Under the pieces are notes generated by a model that was not told the DNA's origin, did not search any database, and saw only the letters and a list, made by a program, of their open reading frames with translations. Shown piece after piece: positions 18,834 through 27,433 of a DNA stretch of 64,000 nt. Numbering within the stretch: the stretch's first letter is position 1; every line of letters begins with the position of its first letter. This stretch comes from Alishewanella jeotgali KCTC 22429 (lineage in GTDB: Bacteria > Pseudomonadota > Gammaproteobacteria > Enterobacterales > Alteromonadaceae): NCBI RefSeq assembly GCF_000245735.1, contig NZ_AHTH01000022.1:21018-85017 (forward strand). Reading direction: 5' to 3'. A program made the translations under genes and the position numbers.

Positions 18834-19727
18834 TTATTTGCCTGCGCCTGTCTCTAGCCTGGCCAGTTGCTGGTCTTTCTCCAACCATAACTGGTTAAGC
18901 CACTGCTGAAAGCGCTCACGATACGCCTGATCGTGGTAGTCACCTATTAACTCTTTGGCAATAGGCAGTACCTTAATATTGACTGTTATAGCATGAACCT
19001 TGCCGGAAATATAATCCCAAAATGTCGGAATGCCACCGGGATAGTGAATGGTCACATCCAGCAGTTTGTGTAATTGTTCGCCCATTGCCCCCAGCACAAA
19101 GGCGGTGCCACCAGCCTTGGGTTTTAACAGATGCCGGAAAGGCGACTGCTGGCGGTCATGCTTATCACGGGTAAAGCGGGTGCCTTCGACAAAATTCATC
19201 ACAGATACCGGCTTAAAGCGGAATTTGGCGCAGGCTTTACGTGTCGTTTCGATATCTTTGCCCTGTAGTTCCGGACGTTTTTGCAGCAATTGTTTGCTAT
19301 AGCGCTTCATAAAGGGGAAATCCAGCGCCCACCAGGCCAGGCCCATAAAGGGCACATACAGCAGTTCTTTTTTCAGGAAGAATTTAATAAAGGGGATCTT
19401 GCGGTTAAAAATATTCTGCAGAATTAAAATATCGGCCCAGGATTGATGGTTGGCGATAATCAAATACCAGTCTTTACGCGACAGTTTTTCCAGTCCTTCA
19501 ACCCGCCACTTGATCGAGGTAAAAATACGGGTCGTCAGGTTATTGACGCTGATCCAGGCTACCGCCATCGCATCCAGCAGATAGGTCATCCAGGCTTGCC
19601 AGCGTTGGATCGGCAGGAGTTTCAGAATCGCCAATAACATAATGGGTACAAACCAAAATAAGGTATTGACGACATACAGCAGAAAGGAAAGCGACCCCTT
19701 TATCGGGTGCGGTAACCAATTTAACAT
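18834..19727 (-). CDS. YihG-like PlsC-family acyltransferase (copy B)
   Basis: A 297-residue paralogue of the downstream gene with the same architecture: hydrophobic N terminus, HX4D in 'NHQSWAD' (H94, D99), 'FVEGTRFTRDKH', and 'KAGGTAFVLGAMGEQ'. The two copies share the 'GKDIETTRK.CAKF' block. They form a two-gene unit that probably arose by tandem duplication. A role in phospholipid acyl-chain remodelling is inferred from the family. Confidence 0.86.
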   Translation of the reverse strand: MLNWLPHPIKGSLSFLLYVVNTLFWFVPIMLLAILKLLPIQRWQAWMTYLLDAMAVAWISVNNLTTRIFTSIKWRVEGLEKLSRKDWYLIIANHQSWADILILQNIFNRKIPFIKFFLKKELLYVPFMGLAWWALDFPFMKRYSKQLLQKRPELQGKDIETTRKACAKFRFKPVSVMNFVEGTRFTRDKHDRQQSPFRHLLKPKAGGTAFVLGAMGEQLHKLLDVTIHYPGGIPTFWDYISGKVHAITVNIKVLPIAKELIGDYHDQAYRERFQQWLNQLWLEKDQQLARLETGAGK

Positions 19728-19773
19728 AAGGCACTTATCTCATTTTCAGGTGGCAATACCACCGGCTAAATGG

Positions 19774-19797
19774 GGAGGTGTAAGTGGTTACACCTCC
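19774..19797. terminator. Perfect hairpin downstream of speA
   Basis: A 10-bp perfect stem (GGAGGTGTAA / TTACACCTCC) with a 4-nt loop, 20 nt beyond the speA stop on the minus strand. The T tract is weak (CCATTTAG). It most likely terminates speA before the acyltransferase pair. Confidence 0.5.
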
Positions 19798-19816
19798 GAT
19801 CAGTGCCTATTCTAGC

Positions 19817-21703
19817 TTAATCTTCGAAGTAGGTGTAACCATAAACGCCGGCTTTCAGCTCATCCAGCAGTTCATCTTTACGCTCATCCTGCAGATCCAG
19901 TTTAGCCAGTTGTTTGGTGTAAGAGGCAATCAGCTTCTTGGCATCAAACTGCACATAGCGCAGCACATCGGCTACCGTATCACCCTTGATAATATTGGTC
20001 AGCTTGTAACTGCCATCTTCGGTCAGTTCGACATGCACTGAATCGGTATCACCAAACAGGTTGTGCAGATCACCCAGAATTTCCTGATAGGCGCCAACCA
20101 TAAACATACCAAGCAGATATTGCTGATCGTCCTTGTATTCCGGCAGCGGCAGGCTGGATTCGATACCATTGCCATCCGCATAGCTCTTCAGCATGCCGTC
20201 AGAGTCACAGGTAATATCCTGAATAATGGCGCGGTGATTCAGTGGCTCCGTCATCCGCTCCAGCGGCATTACCGGGAACAGCTGATCAATACCCCAGGCA
20301 TCCGGCATGGACTGGAACAGCGAGAAGTTAACGAACAGCTTATCAGCCAGTTTTTCATTTAACTCATCGTGAATCGCGCGGTGCGAGCGGGCATTCAGAT
20401 CCAGATTCGCCCGTACCTTATTAATGGTGGCAAAGTACAGCTGCTCTAACAGCGACCAATCTTGTAACGTCAGCAGGCCATGCACATACTGGGCATGGGC
20501 ATCGGTAAAGTAGTGGACAGCATCATGGTAAGACTCGACGGCACTACGTGGCGTAACATTGTTGTAGGCATCCCACATCCCTAAAATGACTGTCGGCGCG
20601 TCTTCGCTTGGCTCCGGCAGGTTCACTAAACCAGGCGCCCGTTCGATATCGATGGCATCGGTTACCAGCACTGCATGGTGTGCGGTCATCGCCCGGCCAG
20701 ACTCGGTGATAATATTCGGATGTGGTAAGTCGTACTCGTCACAAACTTCTTTTAAACCATTAACCACGTTGCGGGCATATTCGTACATGGTGTAGTTCAT
20801 CGAACAGGCAGAGCGAGATTTCGAACCTTCGTAATCGACACCTAAACCGCCGCCGACGTCTACTGTGGTAATAGGCACGCCGAGGGTACGCAGTTCAGCG
20901 TAGTGACGGGCACATTCGCGGATCGCATTGTGAATATCGCGGATATTGGCAATTTGCGAGCCGATATGGAAGTGCACCAGCTGCAGCAGGTCTAACTTGC
21001 CGGCATCACGCAGAATATCGATGGCTTGCAATACCTGAGTGGCGGTGAGGCCAAATTTACCTTTTTCACCACCGGTATTTTGCCATTTGCCTTTGCCGAC
21101 CGAGTTTAAGCGAATACGGATCCCGATCCGTGGCGCCGCACCCAGATTATCGATTTCGCGTAGCAGGGTTTTTAGCTCTGACAGCTTTTCAACAACCACA
21201 TAGACAGTATGGCCCATCATCTGACCAATGGTCGCCAGGCGCAAGAACTCGCTATCTTTATAGCCGTTACAGACGATTTGCAGCGGCTGCTCGGTTACGC
21301 CAAGGATCGCCATCAACTCTGGCTTACTACCGGCTTCCAGGCCGACTTTGCCGCTATCATGGCTAATCAGGCGCTTAACTACTGAGAATTGCTGGTTTAC
21401 CTTGATTGGATATACTGCAGTGTATTGGCCCTGATATTCTTTTTCGGCTTTGGCGCGTTGGAAAGACTTAATTAAGGTATCTACCCGATGCTGCAGAATA
21501 TCGGTAAAGCGTACCAATACCGGCAGCGTCAGGCCTTCTTCCTTAAAGCGTTGCGTCAACTCCGGAAAGCTAATACCTGGCTTACTGTGATCCTGATCCG
21601 GGTAGGCAATCAGATCACCAGCCTTGTTCACATCAAAATAGCCTTCACTCCACACGGCTACGTTATAGATGGAACGTGCCTTCTCAAAACCCCAGTCTGC
21701 CAT
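19817..21703 (-). CDS. speA: Biosynthetic arginine decarboxylase
   Basis: A 628-residue PLP enzyme that converts arginine to agmatine, the first step of the agmatine route to putrescine. Family blocks are visible: 'ARSIYNVAVWSEGYFDVN' at the N terminus, 'YPIKVNQQFSVVKRL' with the PLP lysine, 'HFHIGSQIANIRDI', 'VDVGGGLGVDYEGS', and 'NIITESGRAMTAHHAVLV'. Length matches E. coli SpeA closely. GAGGAAAG lies upstream of the ATG. It is divergent from speE with a 133-nt shared promoter region. speB is not in the window. Confidence 0.97.
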   Translation of the reverse strand: MADWGFEKARSIYNVAVWSEGYFDVNKAGDLIAYPDQDHSKPGISFPELTQRFKEEGLTLPVLVRFTDILQHRVDTLIKSFQRAKAEKEYQGQYTAVYPIKVNQQFSVVKRLISHDSGKVGLEAGSKPELMAILGVTEQPLQIVCNGYKDSEFLRLATIGQMMGHTVYVVVEKLSELKTLLREIDNLGAAPRIGIRIRLNSVGKGKWQNTGGEKGKFGLTATQVLQAIDILRDAGKLDLLQLVHFHIGSQIANIRDIHNAIRECARHYAELRTLGVPITTVDVGGGLGVDYEGSKSRSACSMNYTMYEYARNVVNGLKEVCDEYDLPHPNIITESGRAMTAHHAVLVTDAIDIERAPGLVNLPEPSEDAPTVILGMWDAYNNVTPRSAVESYHDAVHYFTDAHAQYVHGLLTLQDWSLLEQLYFATINKVRANLDLNARSHRAIHDELNEKLADKLFVNFSLFQSMPDAWGIDQLFPVMPLERMTEPLNHRAIIQDITCDSDGMLKSYADGNGIESSLPLPEYKDDQQYLLGMFMVGAYQEILGDLHNLFGDTDSVHVELTEDGSYKLTNIIKGDTVADVLRYVQFDAKKLIASYTKQLAKLDLQDERKDELLDELKAGVYGYTYFED

Positions 21704-21836
21704 TGTCTTTCCTCAAAAAAATTAACTGCTATAGTTTAAAGCCATTAGCCGCAAGGTGCAGCAAAAAAGCCGAAAAATTTGTATGTCAGCGCTATCGAAG
21801 GCAAAATACGCGCCTTATACGTTGCAGGGGGTAATA

Positions 21837-22697
21837 ATGTCAGTATTTGATGACAAAAAGTGGCTAACCGAGGTGTTTGCCGACAGCGGTAGTGTGTTTG
21901 GCTTAGCCATTACCAGGAAACTGGATGAAGTGCAGTCACCCTTTCAGAAAATTGCCATGTATGAAACCACTCATTTTGGCAATTTAATGGTGATTGATGA
22001 TGTGATTATGCTTAGCAGCCGGGATAACTTCCTGTATCACGAAATGCTCAGTCATCCGGTGCTGTTTACCCATCCGAATCCGAAGAATGTGGTGATTATC
22101 GGCGGCGGTGATTGCGGTACCCTGCGCGAGGTGTTAAAGCATCCTGGCGTAGAGCGGGTAACACAAATCGATATCGATGAGCAGGTGACCCGGATGGCAG
22201 AAAAGTACTTCCCGGAACTGTGCGCATCAAACAATGACTCGCGCGCAACGCTGAAGTTTGAAGATGGTATTAAATTTATGCGCGAAGCTGCGCCGGGCTC
22301 TATTGATGTGATTATTGTCGACTCGACTGATCCTATTGGTCCGGGTGAAGGCCTGTTTAACCGCGCCTTCTATGCCAGCTGTGTGGCGGCCTTAGCGACT
22401 GACGGTATTCTGGTGCAACAAAGCGAATCGCCACTGATCCATATGCCATTATTAAAAGCAATGCGTCAGGCCATGAGCGACGCCGGCTTTGCCAGCCTGC
22501 AAACACTAAACTTCCCGCAAATGGTGTATCCATCAGGTTGGTGGACCTGTACGCTGGCGAAGAAAAGCGGTGAATTTAACGGTTTCCGCGAAGCCGATGC
22601 GGCGGCTGCACCCTTTAGTACCGAGTACTACAATGTTGAGGTACATAAGGCGGCCGGCGCCCTGCCAAATTTTGTAAAAAAAGCCTTTGCTGAATAG
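21837..22697 (+). CDS. speE: Spermidine synthase
   Basis: A 286-residue aminopropyltransferase that makes spermidine from putrescine and decarboxylated SAM. Motifs: 'MVIDDVIMLSSRDNFLYHEMLSHPVLF', the nucleotide loop 'VVIIGGGDCGTLREVLKH', and 'DVIIVDSTDPIGPGEGLF'. ATG at 21837 is chosen because AGGGGG at 21826-21831 lies 5 nt upstream and the length then matches E. coli SpeE; the frame is open further upstream but without support. It is divergent from speA, so both polyamine genes may share control. Confidence 0.96.
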   Translation: MSVFDDKKWLTEVFADSGSVFGLAITRKLDEVQSPFQKIAMYETTHFGNLMVIDDVIMLSSRDNFLYHEMLSHPVLFTHPNPKNVVIIGGGDCGTLREVLKHPGVERVTQIDIDEQVTRMAEKYFPELCASNNDSRATLKFEDGIKFMREAAPGSIDVIIVDSTDPIGPGEGLFNRAFYASCVAALATDGILVQQSESPLIHMPLLKAMRQAMSDAGFASLQTLNFPQMVYPSGWWTCTLAKKSGEFNGFREADAAAAPFSTEYYNVEVHKAAGALPNFVKKAFAE

Positions 22698-22723
22698 TCA
22701 GCTGTAAAATAGACAGCTGTAAA

Positions 22724-22754
22724 ACACAACGCCCGGCTTAGCCGGGCGTTGTGT
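22724..22754. terminator. Bidirectional terminator between speE and the OmpA lipoprotein gene
   Basis: A perfect 14-bp GC-rich stem (ACACAACGCCCGGC / GCCGGGCGTTGTGT) with a TTA loop. It sits between convergent genes, and the minus strand continues into TTTTAC. This is a good intrinsic terminator serving both directions. Confidence 0.8.
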
Positions 22755-22769
22755 CTTTAGCACAAGAAA

Positions 22770-23408
22770 TTACTCGACGATCGGTTCGATATGCACTTCT
22801 ACCCGGCGGTTGCGCGCGCGGTTGGCTTCTGAGTTATTCTGAAACGCCGGCCGATCCGGGCCATAACCGATGGTTTCAATACGGATTGGTTGCACACCTT
22901 GCGCCACCAGATAGCTTTGTACTGACTCAGCCCTGGCGCGTGACAGGTTCATATTAAACTGATACGGACCGGTATCATCAGTATGACCGGCGACTACCAC
23001 CATGGTTTTCGGATAGTCACGTAAGACCTTGGCGATATCGTTTAATGCCGGATACAGGCTGGGGCGAATATCAGAGCGGTTAATATCAAAAGTCAGTTGC
23101 GCCGGAATATCCAACACTAAACGGTCACCGTCACGTTGTACGCCCACACCTGAACCTTTTAGCTCTTCGCGCAGCGCCTTCTCCTGGTTATCCATATAGC
23201 TGCCAACGGCCGCACCGGCTAAAGCACCGACCGCGGCACCAATAACCACCCTTTTGTTTTTATGGTTGCCAGTCGCTTTACCTGCAATAGCACCGGCTAC
23301 CGCACCGATGGCTGCACCGCGGGTGGTATTTTGGTTATCGGTAGTGGCACAGCCGGCTAAGACCAGGCTGCCAGACATCACGGCTACTAGTGCAACTTTT
23401 GCTTTCAT
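22770..23408 (-). CDS. OmpA-family outer-membrane lipoprotein (YiaD-like)
   Basis: A 212-residue lipoprotein. The signal peptide ends in lipobox LAGC (Cys about 19). Next is a glycine-zipper region ('GAAIGAVAGAIAGKATG', 'VIGAAVGALAGAAVGSY'), which may insert in a membrane. The C-terminal OmpA peptidoglycan-binding domain contains 'GHTDDTGPYQFNMNLSRARAESVQSYL' and 'NRRVEVHI'. It resembles E. coli YiaD. The role is anchoring the outer membrane to peptidoglycan. It shares a terminator with speE. Confidence 0.9.
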   Translation of the reverse strand: MKAKVALVAVMSGSLVLAGCATTDNQNTTRGAAIGAVAGAIAGKATGNHKNKRVVIGAAVGALAGAAVGSYMDNQEKALREELKGSGVGVQRDGDRLVLDIPAQLTFDINRSDIRPSLYPALNDIAKVLRDYPKTMVVVAGHTDDTGPYQFNMNLSRARAESVQSYLVAQGVQPIRIETIGYGPDRPAFQNNSEANRARNRRVEVHIEPIVE

Positions 23409-23586
23409 CTTGTTTCTCCATTACGCAATTGGCGCTAAGTATATAGCAGTTTAGTTTAAGGGTATGAATGATTGCTGAATTTGCGGATTCGCTGATAGAA
23501 ATAGCGTTAGACATATAGACTGCCAAAGATTAAGCTTTGGACCAGCAGAATAACCCAAAGCAGATGTTGGTAAGCAGGTAGCGAAG

Positions 23587-24696
23587 ATGGCGGTGTGTGG
23601 CTGGAAACGGATCGTTTTAAAAGTAGGCAGTGCGCTGATTGCGCCTAATGCAGCCGGCTGCTCTACCCGGTATTTGTTATCTATCGCCCGCTTTATTGCC
23701 GAGTGCCGGGCGGCCGGTACTGAGGTGGTGCTGGTGTCGTCAGGCAGTGTCGCCGCAGGTCGCAATGCCATTAGCTATAAGCAGTTGCCGTTGCCAATTA
23801 ACGTGAAACAGGCAATGGCGGCAGTGGGGCAGAGTCGGATGATGGCAAGCTGGGCACAGCTATTTGATTTTGACTGTGCACAGATCCTGCTGACCCATGA
23901 CGATTTAAAAGATCGCCGCCGTTATCTGAATATCGATAATACCCTGCGCACTTTGCTGGCGAATCAGGTGCTACCCATTGTTAACGAGAATGATACCGTT
24001 GCCACGGCCGAGTTAAAGGTCGGCGATAACGATAATCTGGCGGCGATGGTGGCGATTCTGGCTGATGCTGATGCCTTATTAATCTGCTCGGATATCGACG
24101 GCCTCTATACCGCCAACCCACGTACTGAACCTGACGCTGAGCTGGTGCCACAGGTTACGCAAATTACACCACAGATTTATGCGATGGCCGGTGGCAGCCA
24201 CCATGCTATTGGTACCGGCGGCATGCAGACGAAAATTCAGGCCGCCGATAAAGCAACCCGTGCCGGTATTGATACCCTGATTATCAATGGCCAGAAAGCG
24301 GCAACTTTTGATGAATTACTGGCCAACCGCCAATGTGGCACCTTGTTCCACAAGCAACAGGAACGTGTTAGCGCCAAGAAACATTGGTTACGCCACAGTT
24401 TAAAACCGCGCGGCCAGTTAGTGATTGATGGCGGCGCCGAACAGGCGCTGCTGGCGCGCGGCGCTTCACTATTACCGTCTGGGATCTCCGCTATTAATGG
24501 CGATTTTGATAAGGGTGATGCAGTACTGGTGCAGAGCACTGGTGGCCAAACGTTGGCCCAAGGTATTAGCCAATACAGTAGTCAAGAACTGCACAAAATT
24601 CGTGGTGTTCATAGTCAGCAAATCGCCAACATTCTGGGATATTGCCCCAGTGAAGTGGCTATTCACCGCGATGACTTAGTACTGTTTCGGGACTAG
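23587..24696 (+). CDS. proB: Glutamate 5-kinase
   Basis: A 369-residue enzyme that phosphorylates glutamate in the first step of proline synthesis. The N-terminal amino acid kinase domain shows 'RIVLKVGSALI', 'VLVSSGSVAAGR', 'PIVNENDTVATAELKVGDNDNLAAMVA', and 'GTGGMQTKIQAADKA'. A C-terminal PUA domain follows ('LKPRGQLVIDGGAEQALL...GISAINGDFDKGDAVLV'). Length equals typical ProB. proA, which is usually adjacent, is not here: the next gene is on the other strand and unrelated, so this is an isolated proB. Confidence 0.95.
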   Translation: MAVCGWKRIVLKVGSALIAPNAAGCSTRYLLSIARFIAECRAAGTEVVLVSSGSVAAGRNAISYKQLPLPINVKQAMAAVGQSRMMASWAQLFDFDCAQILLTHDDLKDRRRYLNIDNTLRTLLANQVLPIVNENDTVATAELKVGDNDNLAAMVAILADADALLICSDIDGLYTANPRTEPDAELVPQVTQITPQIYAMAGGSHHAIGTGGMQTKIQAADKATRAGIDTLIINGQKAATFDELLANRQCGTLFHKQQERVSAKKHWLRHSLKPRGQLVIDGGAEQALLARGASLLPSGISAINGDFDKGDAVLVQSTGGQTLAQGISQYSSQELHKIRGVHSQQIANILGYCPSEVAIHRDDLVLFRD

Positions 24697-24750
24697 CTCC
24701 TGTACTAGTCCCGCCATTTCGCGGTCATTTTGTCCTGGCCATATGGCGCT

Positions 24751-26055
24751 CTAGGGGTCAAGTTGTGCGAGTAATTGACTCTCGCGACCAAGGATACTGC
24801 GCTGCTCATGGATCCGTCGTTGTAGTTGGTCGATACGCTGGCGTAATTCGTTGAGCTGGCGATTATTATCGGCCAGCAGCGCCTGATGCTTATCACGAGC
24901 GCTTTGTAATTCGTTTCGTTGGTCGCTGCCAGCCTGTTGCTGCTGTTGCGAGGCTTCGTTGCGGGCTGCAGTCAGCTGCTCATTTTGCTCAGCTGATAGT
25001 GCATCCACTTGCTGCCGATAGGTTGCAGCGATAGCAGCAAGGTCCGTACGACGCTGATCCGTTACAACTTTTTCAGCAGCGGCGATTTCCTGTACCTTGG
25101 CATTATGTGTCTGGTCGATCCGTTGATAGTCCGCTCTAAGCTTTTCATCCGCTTGAGCTTTAAAGAGCGTATAGTCGGCCCTTTGCATCGAGTTACGGGC
25201 ATTCTGAGTCTCAGTGGCATGTGCGCTGCGGGCGGCGTTACGTTGTTCGTTGCGAAGATCCTGAGCTTTGGCGCGGGCAGCTCTAAACTCTGCCGATTTT
25301 AAGCGATAGGCACTTTCAATTTCCGCAGCCTGATTATCATGTATTTGCTTATATTCTGAAGCCTTGGCTTGCCGCTGCTGCTGTAGCTGATTGCGCAACT
25401 CGACATTCTGGCTACTCAGTTGCTGGGCGAGTTGATCTCGTTGCTGATAGCTTTGTTGCTGCAGGGTATTTAACTGTTCGTTGGATTGTTGCGCTTTAGT
25501 TTGCAGCTCCTGCTGCAACTTGTTGTACTCAAGTAGCAGTTGCTGGAACTGTTGCTCATCAGTAGCAATCTGCTGTTCAATCTTTTGCTGCGCTGCTTTG
25601 GCGGTTTTCAGTAACTTTTTATAATCACTACTGCCAGAAATCACATGCTTGTCGGTAAAGCGACTCAGTGGCATACCAAAAGAGATGGATTGCACCAAAT
25701 TCAGATCCATACCGACCTGCCATTCGCCATTATAAAGCGCAGAATTTGCCAAACCGTTCAGTTTAAACTTCTCGTTCTTCTTCTGCGTTACCTCCAGAAT
25801 GTCCACATCCTGTAAACGACCAATTCGTCGGTGCATTGTTTCTTTTGGTGCAATTTCTGCATTAAATCGATACTGCCAGACTGGGCTGACCTTAGTGCCA
25901 GTTTCTTGTTCGGCTTCTACATTAAAGCTGGTGACTTGCCAGTGTTCGGGCAATTCTGTTTGCAATTGTTGTTTGACGGCAGCCAGTTGCGGTGCGTCGC
26001 TGCAGGCTGTAAGCCACAGCATCGGTATTAAGATAAAGGTTAGTAAAAATTTCAT
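24751..26055 (-). CDS. Gln-rich coiled-coil lipoprotein of unknown function
   Basis: A predicted lipoprotein of about 434 residues that I do not recognise. ATG at 26055 begins a clear signal peptide with lipobox LTAC, with ACGGAG upstream; the open frame continues further 5' without support. Residues about 20-150 form a globular part ('LPEHWQVTSFNVEAEQETGTKVSPVWQYRFNAEI'). About 155-434 is an almost continuous Gln/Ala/Glu-rich coiled coil ('QQELQTKAQQSNEQLNTLQQ'). It is convergent with proB and divergent from a GlpD-like gene. It is probably a periplasmic, outer-membrane-anchored rod. Confidence 0.75.
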   Translation of the reverse strand: MKFLLTFILIPMLWLTACSDAPQLAAVKQQLQTELPEHWQVTSFNVEAEQETGTKVSPVWQYRFNAEIAPKETMHRRIGRLQDVDILEVTQKKNEKFKLNGLANSALYNGEWQVGMDLNLVQSISFGMPLSRFTDKHVISGSSDYKKLLKTAKAAQQKIEQQIATDEQQFQQLLLEYNKLQQELQTKAQQSNEQLNTLQQQSYQQRDQLAQQLSSQNVELRNQLQQQRQAKASEYKQIHDNQAAEIESAYRLKSAEFRAARAKAQDLRNEQRNAARSAHATETQNARNSMQRADYTLFKAQADEKLRADYQRIDQTHNAKVQEIAAAEKVVTDQRRTDLAAIAATYRQQVDALSAEQNEQLTAARNEASQQQQQAGSDQRNELQSARDKHQALLADNNRQLNELRQRIDQLQRRIHEQRSILGRESQLLAQLDP

Positions 26056-26247
26056 TTGTTTGACTCCGTTTAGTAACCAGACAACAGTTTGGCTGGTGAC
26101 CGGTTGGTTGTTGACTATCAACCCGAAGTCGCGTGCACGGCGTTGCGACCCACAACAGAGTTATGGCTGTTATAGTGTAGTTGGTAGCAAGAGGGAGTGG
26201 TAAGCTGTTAGTGTAAAAAACAGGCAAAAAGTACTCAGGGAGACAAG

Positions 26248-27312
26248 ATGCAGATTGCGGTAGTGGGTGGAGGGATTAATGGTTTATGCAGTGCCTGGCA
26301 GCTGGCGCTGGCTGGCCATCAGGTTACTTTGTTTGAACGCGATCAGTTAATGCAGGCCACCAGTGCTGCCTCATCTAAACTGTTACATGGCGGCTTACGC
26401 TATCTGGAGCAAGGTGAGTTCCGACTGGTGCGCGAAGCCTTGCAGGAGCGACGCTGGTGGCTAAAGAAAGCGCCGCAGTTGACCCGCCGCTTACCCATCC
26501 TTTATCCACTCTATCTGGATTCACAGCGTGCCCGCTGGCAGCTGAAAATCGGACTCTGGCTATACGATAGCTTTGCCGGTAAAAAAGGCATTGGCCGGCA
26601 TCGCTGGTTAACAGCAGCGCAGACGTTACGCTGCTCGCCGCAGCTAAAAGCCGACGGTTTATTGGGTGCCTATCTGTTTTTTGATGGTCAGATGGATGAT
26701 CAAAAACTCGGCCTCTGGATGGCAGAGCAGTGCCGCAAGGCCGGCGTCAATATTGTAGAGCACAGCCCGGTATTAAAAATTCAGCCAGATGGTGAATTAC
26801 AGCTCGCCACTGGCAAATTGAAATTCGCCAGCATTATTAATGTCGCTGGCCCCTGGAGCAGTACCTTGTTACAACAATCCGGCCTGCCTGCGGCACCCCT
26901 GGATCTGGTGCGTGGCAGCCATTTGTTACTGCCTGCGATTAGCCGTTATGGTCATATGCTGGAAGTACCGGGCGAGCGGCGTATCGTCTTTGCTTTACCT
27001 TATCAACAGCAGTGTCTGCTGGGTACGACCGAAGTCAGGCAGCAACTGGATGAGCCGGTGCAGTGCTCGCCGGCAGAACGCGACTATTTACTCGATGTTT
27101 ACGCACATTACTTTACGCCAGCGGCCACGCCAGAGCAGCTGTTGGGGAGTTTTGCCGGCGTCAGGCCTTTGCTGACCGGCAGTGAAGACGCCAGCCGCGC
27201 CAGTCGGGAGTATCAGTTTAGCTGGCAGGGGAAGATTTTGACCGTCAGTGGCGGCAAATGGACCACAGCCAGAGCCTTAGGACGCCAGGTGAGCAAAGCG
27301 GTCGTTCGCTGA
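26248..27312 (+). CDS. GlpD-like FAD-dependent oxidoreductase, short form
   Basis: A 354-residue flavoprotein of the FAD-dependent glycerol-3-phosphate dehydrogenase family. The FAD Rossmann motif is 'IAVVGGGINGLCSAWQLALAGHQVTLFE', and 'ASSKLLHGGLRYLEQGEFRLVREAL' is diagnostic of GlpD. Later 'GVRPLL' and 'VSGGKWTTARALG' match the end of the catalytic domain. It lacks the C-terminal helical cap of about 150 residues found in canonical GlpD (about 500 residues). GGGAG precedes the ATG. It may oxidise glycerol-3-phosphate or a related substrate. Confidence 0.8.
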   Translation: MQIAVVGGGINGLCSAWQLALAGHQVTLFERDQLMQATSAASSKLLHGGLRYLEQGEFRLVREALQERRWWLKKAPQLTRRLPILYPLYLDSQRARWQLKIGLWLYDSFAGKKGIGRHRWLTAAQTLRCSPQLKADGLLGAYLFFDGQMDDQKLGLWMAEQCRKAGVNIVEHSPVLKIQPDGELQLATGKLKFASIINVAGPWSSTLLQQSGLPAAPLDLVRGSHLLLPAISRYGHMLEVPGERRIVFALPYQQQCLLGTTEVRQQLDEPVQCSPAERDYLLDVYAHYFTPAATPEQLLGSFAGVRPLLTGSEDASRASREYQFSWQGKILTVSGGKWTTARALGRQVSKAVVR

Positions 27313-27336
27313 ACCCGACATAAATGATCGGAGACG

Positions 27337-27361
27337 ATGACAGCGTAAAATTAGCTGTCAT
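27337..27361. repeat. Inverted repeat upstream of the chemoreceptor gene
   Basis: An 8-bp inverted repeat (ATGACAGC / GCTGTCAT) with a 9-nt spacer, 24 nt after the GlpD-like stop. There is no T tract, so it could be a weak terminator or an operator for the chemoreceptor gene. Confidence 0.35.
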
Positions 27362-27433
27362 AGGCTTGTCAGATCGCTAGTGCTAAAATGATTTTAGTGT
27401 GTATCTAATCGTTAAACCCTACCGGAGTCTATT

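Noticed and set aside
21756..21836. 27-codon N-terminal extension of SpeE
   Set aside because: No family similarity in the extension, and a strong ribosome site precedes ATG at 21837.
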